From contig DOEZ01000578.1 of NCBI GenBank assembly GCA_003532715.1, positions 7,846-14,645 of the forward strand: a DNA stretch of 6,800 nucleotides, given 5' to 3'. A model generated the notes under the pieces. It saw nothing but the letters and a program-made list of their open reading frames with translations. It had not been told where the DNA came from and ran no database searches. Below, piece after piece: positions 6,046 through 6,800 of the stretch. Origin of the DNA: Planctomycetaceae bacterium. Lineage in GTDB: Bacteria; Planctomycetota; Planctomycetia; Pirellulales; Thermoguttaceae. Numbering within the stretch: position 1 is the stretch's first letter; each line of letters opens with the position of its first letter. A program made the position numbers and the translations under genes.

Positions 6046-6675
6046 ATGCCGGAAGTACTCCAGGTTGAATCACGCACGACGCGTGGCAAGAACAACTCGC
6101 GTCGCCTGCGAAAGAGCGGCAAGCTACCCGCCATCCTCTACGGACACGGCGAGGAGACCGTCAGTCTGACGGTGGCCATCGACGCCATGGAAGCGGTTAT
6201 CCGCCACGGCAGCCACGTGGTCGAGTTGGACGGCGCGGTCAAGCAAAGCGCCCTGATTCGCGAACTGCAGTGGAACACGTGGGGAACGGAAATCGTCCAT
6301 GTCGATTTTGCGCGGGTTAGCGCCGACGAAGTCATCGAGGTGACGGTGCCGATCGAGCTTCGCGGCGAGGCGCCCGGCTTGAAAGAAGGCGGCATTCTCG
6401 AACACTTGTTGCACGAGATCGACGTCGAATGCAAGGCGACGCTCGTGCCCGACCGGATCAAGGCCAACGTGAACCATTTGCAGGTCGGCGGCAGCATTAC
6501 CGTCGCCGATCTCGACCTGCCCGAGGGAGCGAAGTGGCTCGCCAGTCCCGAGGCGGTCGTGGTTCAGTGCGTCATCCCGGCCGAAGTAGTCGAGGAAGAG
6601 GGAGCCGAGGCCGGCGAGGCCGAGCCCGAGGTAATCGGCGGCAAGAAGGAAGAAGACGAGGGCGACGACAAGTAA
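6046..6675 (+). CDS. rplY: Large ribosomal subunit protein bL25, long CTC form
   Basis: A 209-residue protein of the bL25/TL5/CTC family, which binds 5S rRNA in the large ribosomal subunit. Residues about 4-90 are the 5S-binding L25 domain: RTTRGKNNSRRLRKSGKLPA with ILYG at 30-33, and the usual VHVDF at 84-88. Residues about 98-180 are the C-terminal TL5 beta domain (VPIELRGEAPGLKEGGILEH, then a stretch ending VADLDLPEGA). Residues 181-209 are a very acidic Glu/Asp/Gly/Ala tail, common in long forms. The length is close to the usual 200 or so residues of long forms, against about 95 in E. coli. The start is ATG 6046 with GAGGA at 6036-6040. pth follows 45 bases after the stop, the usual rplY-pth order, so the two are probably co-transcribed. 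No prs gene, a frequent upstream neighbour, lies within the 608 bases before it. Confidence 0.97.
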   Translation: MPEVLQVESRTTRGKNNSRRLRKSGKLPAILYGHGEETVSLTVAIDAMEAVIRHGSHVVELDGAVKQSALIRELQWNTWGTEIVHVDFARVSADEVIEVTVPIELRGEAPGLKEGGILEHLLHEIDVECKATLVPDRIKANVNHLQVGGSITVADLDLPEGAKWLASPEAVVVQCVIPAEVVEEEGAEAGEAEPEVIGGKKEEDEGDDK

Positions 6676-6720
6676 CATGGCCGCGGTTTGGCCCTTCGTA
6701 TCGGGCGCGGAGGCCCAGCG

Positions 6721-6800
6721 ATGAAACTGATCGTTGGCTTGGGCAACCCGGAACGCCGATACCAGGGGACGCGTCACAACGCGGGGTTCATGGTGCTGGC
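6721..6800 (+). CDS. pth: Peptidyl-tRNA hydrolase, 5' part only
   Basis: The first 26 full codons and two bases of the next read MKLIVGLGNPERRYQGTRHN followed by AGFMVL, the N-terminus of bacterial Pth, which releases peptides from tRNAs that drop off the ribosome. The start has GGAGG at 6709-6713, 7 bases upstream. The substrate-binding Asn (Asn9, in GLGNP) and the catalytic His (His19, in TRHN) are present. The residue after GLGNP is Glu11, where most family members have Gly. The rest of the gene, about 160-180 codons by family size, lies outside the window. It is probably translated from the same message as rplY. Confidence 0.95.
   Translation, partial: MKLIVGLGNPERRYQGTRHNAGFMVL

Noticed and set aside
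6124..6777. 217-codon frame antisense to rplY
   Set aside because: Shadow of a well-supported ribosomal protein gene.

Overview
The window looks like chromosomal DNA from a GC-rich member of the Planctomycetota, most likely Pirellulales-like. The evidence is a secreted TPR protein with the LAWVLATSPDDGLRDG...KACELT signature common in planctomycete TPR proteins, a very large secreted protein with two carbohydrate-binding-like domains, and rplY followed by pth, as in many bacteria. The assignment comes from recognising protein families; no database search was possible.

Layout. (1) Positions 1-1549, minus strand: a TPR-repeat protein with a signal peptide. Its start is in view, its end is not, and at the window edge it runs into an acidic tandem repeat. 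(2) Positions 1745-4669, minus strand: a 974-residue predicted secreted protein with a beta-sandwich domain, a low-complexity linker, a glycosidase-like central region, a helical segment, a second CBM4/9-like domain and a Pro/Gly tail. It lies upstream of the TPR gene on the same strand, 195 bases away. (3) Positions 4670-5155: a divergent intergenic region with an operator-like palindrome (4768-4787), most copies of a 9-base word in alternating orientation, a hairpin, and a likely promoter and strong RBS for the next gene. (4) Positions 5156-5437, plus strand: a 93-residue basic/coiled-coil protein of unknown function. (5) Positions 5438-6045: a 608-base gap with no convincing gene but several inverted repeats, the best being a near-perfect 17-bp stem that probably ends transcription of the small gene. 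(6) Positions 6046-6675, plus strand: ribosomal protein bL25 in its long CTC form. (7) Position 6721 to the edge, plus strand: the first 27 codons of peptidyl-tRNA hydrolase.

The right end is translation housekeeping. The left end encodes two predicted exported proteins, possibly co-transcribed, whose substrates cannot be read from the sequence. I see no mobile element, CRISPR array, tRNA or rRNA. The most unusual signals are the four-copy GATTTGCGA word set around the start of the small gene, the LacI-operator-like palindrome in the same divergent region, and the apparent loss of a canonical Asn-Glu pair in the glycosidase-like domain.
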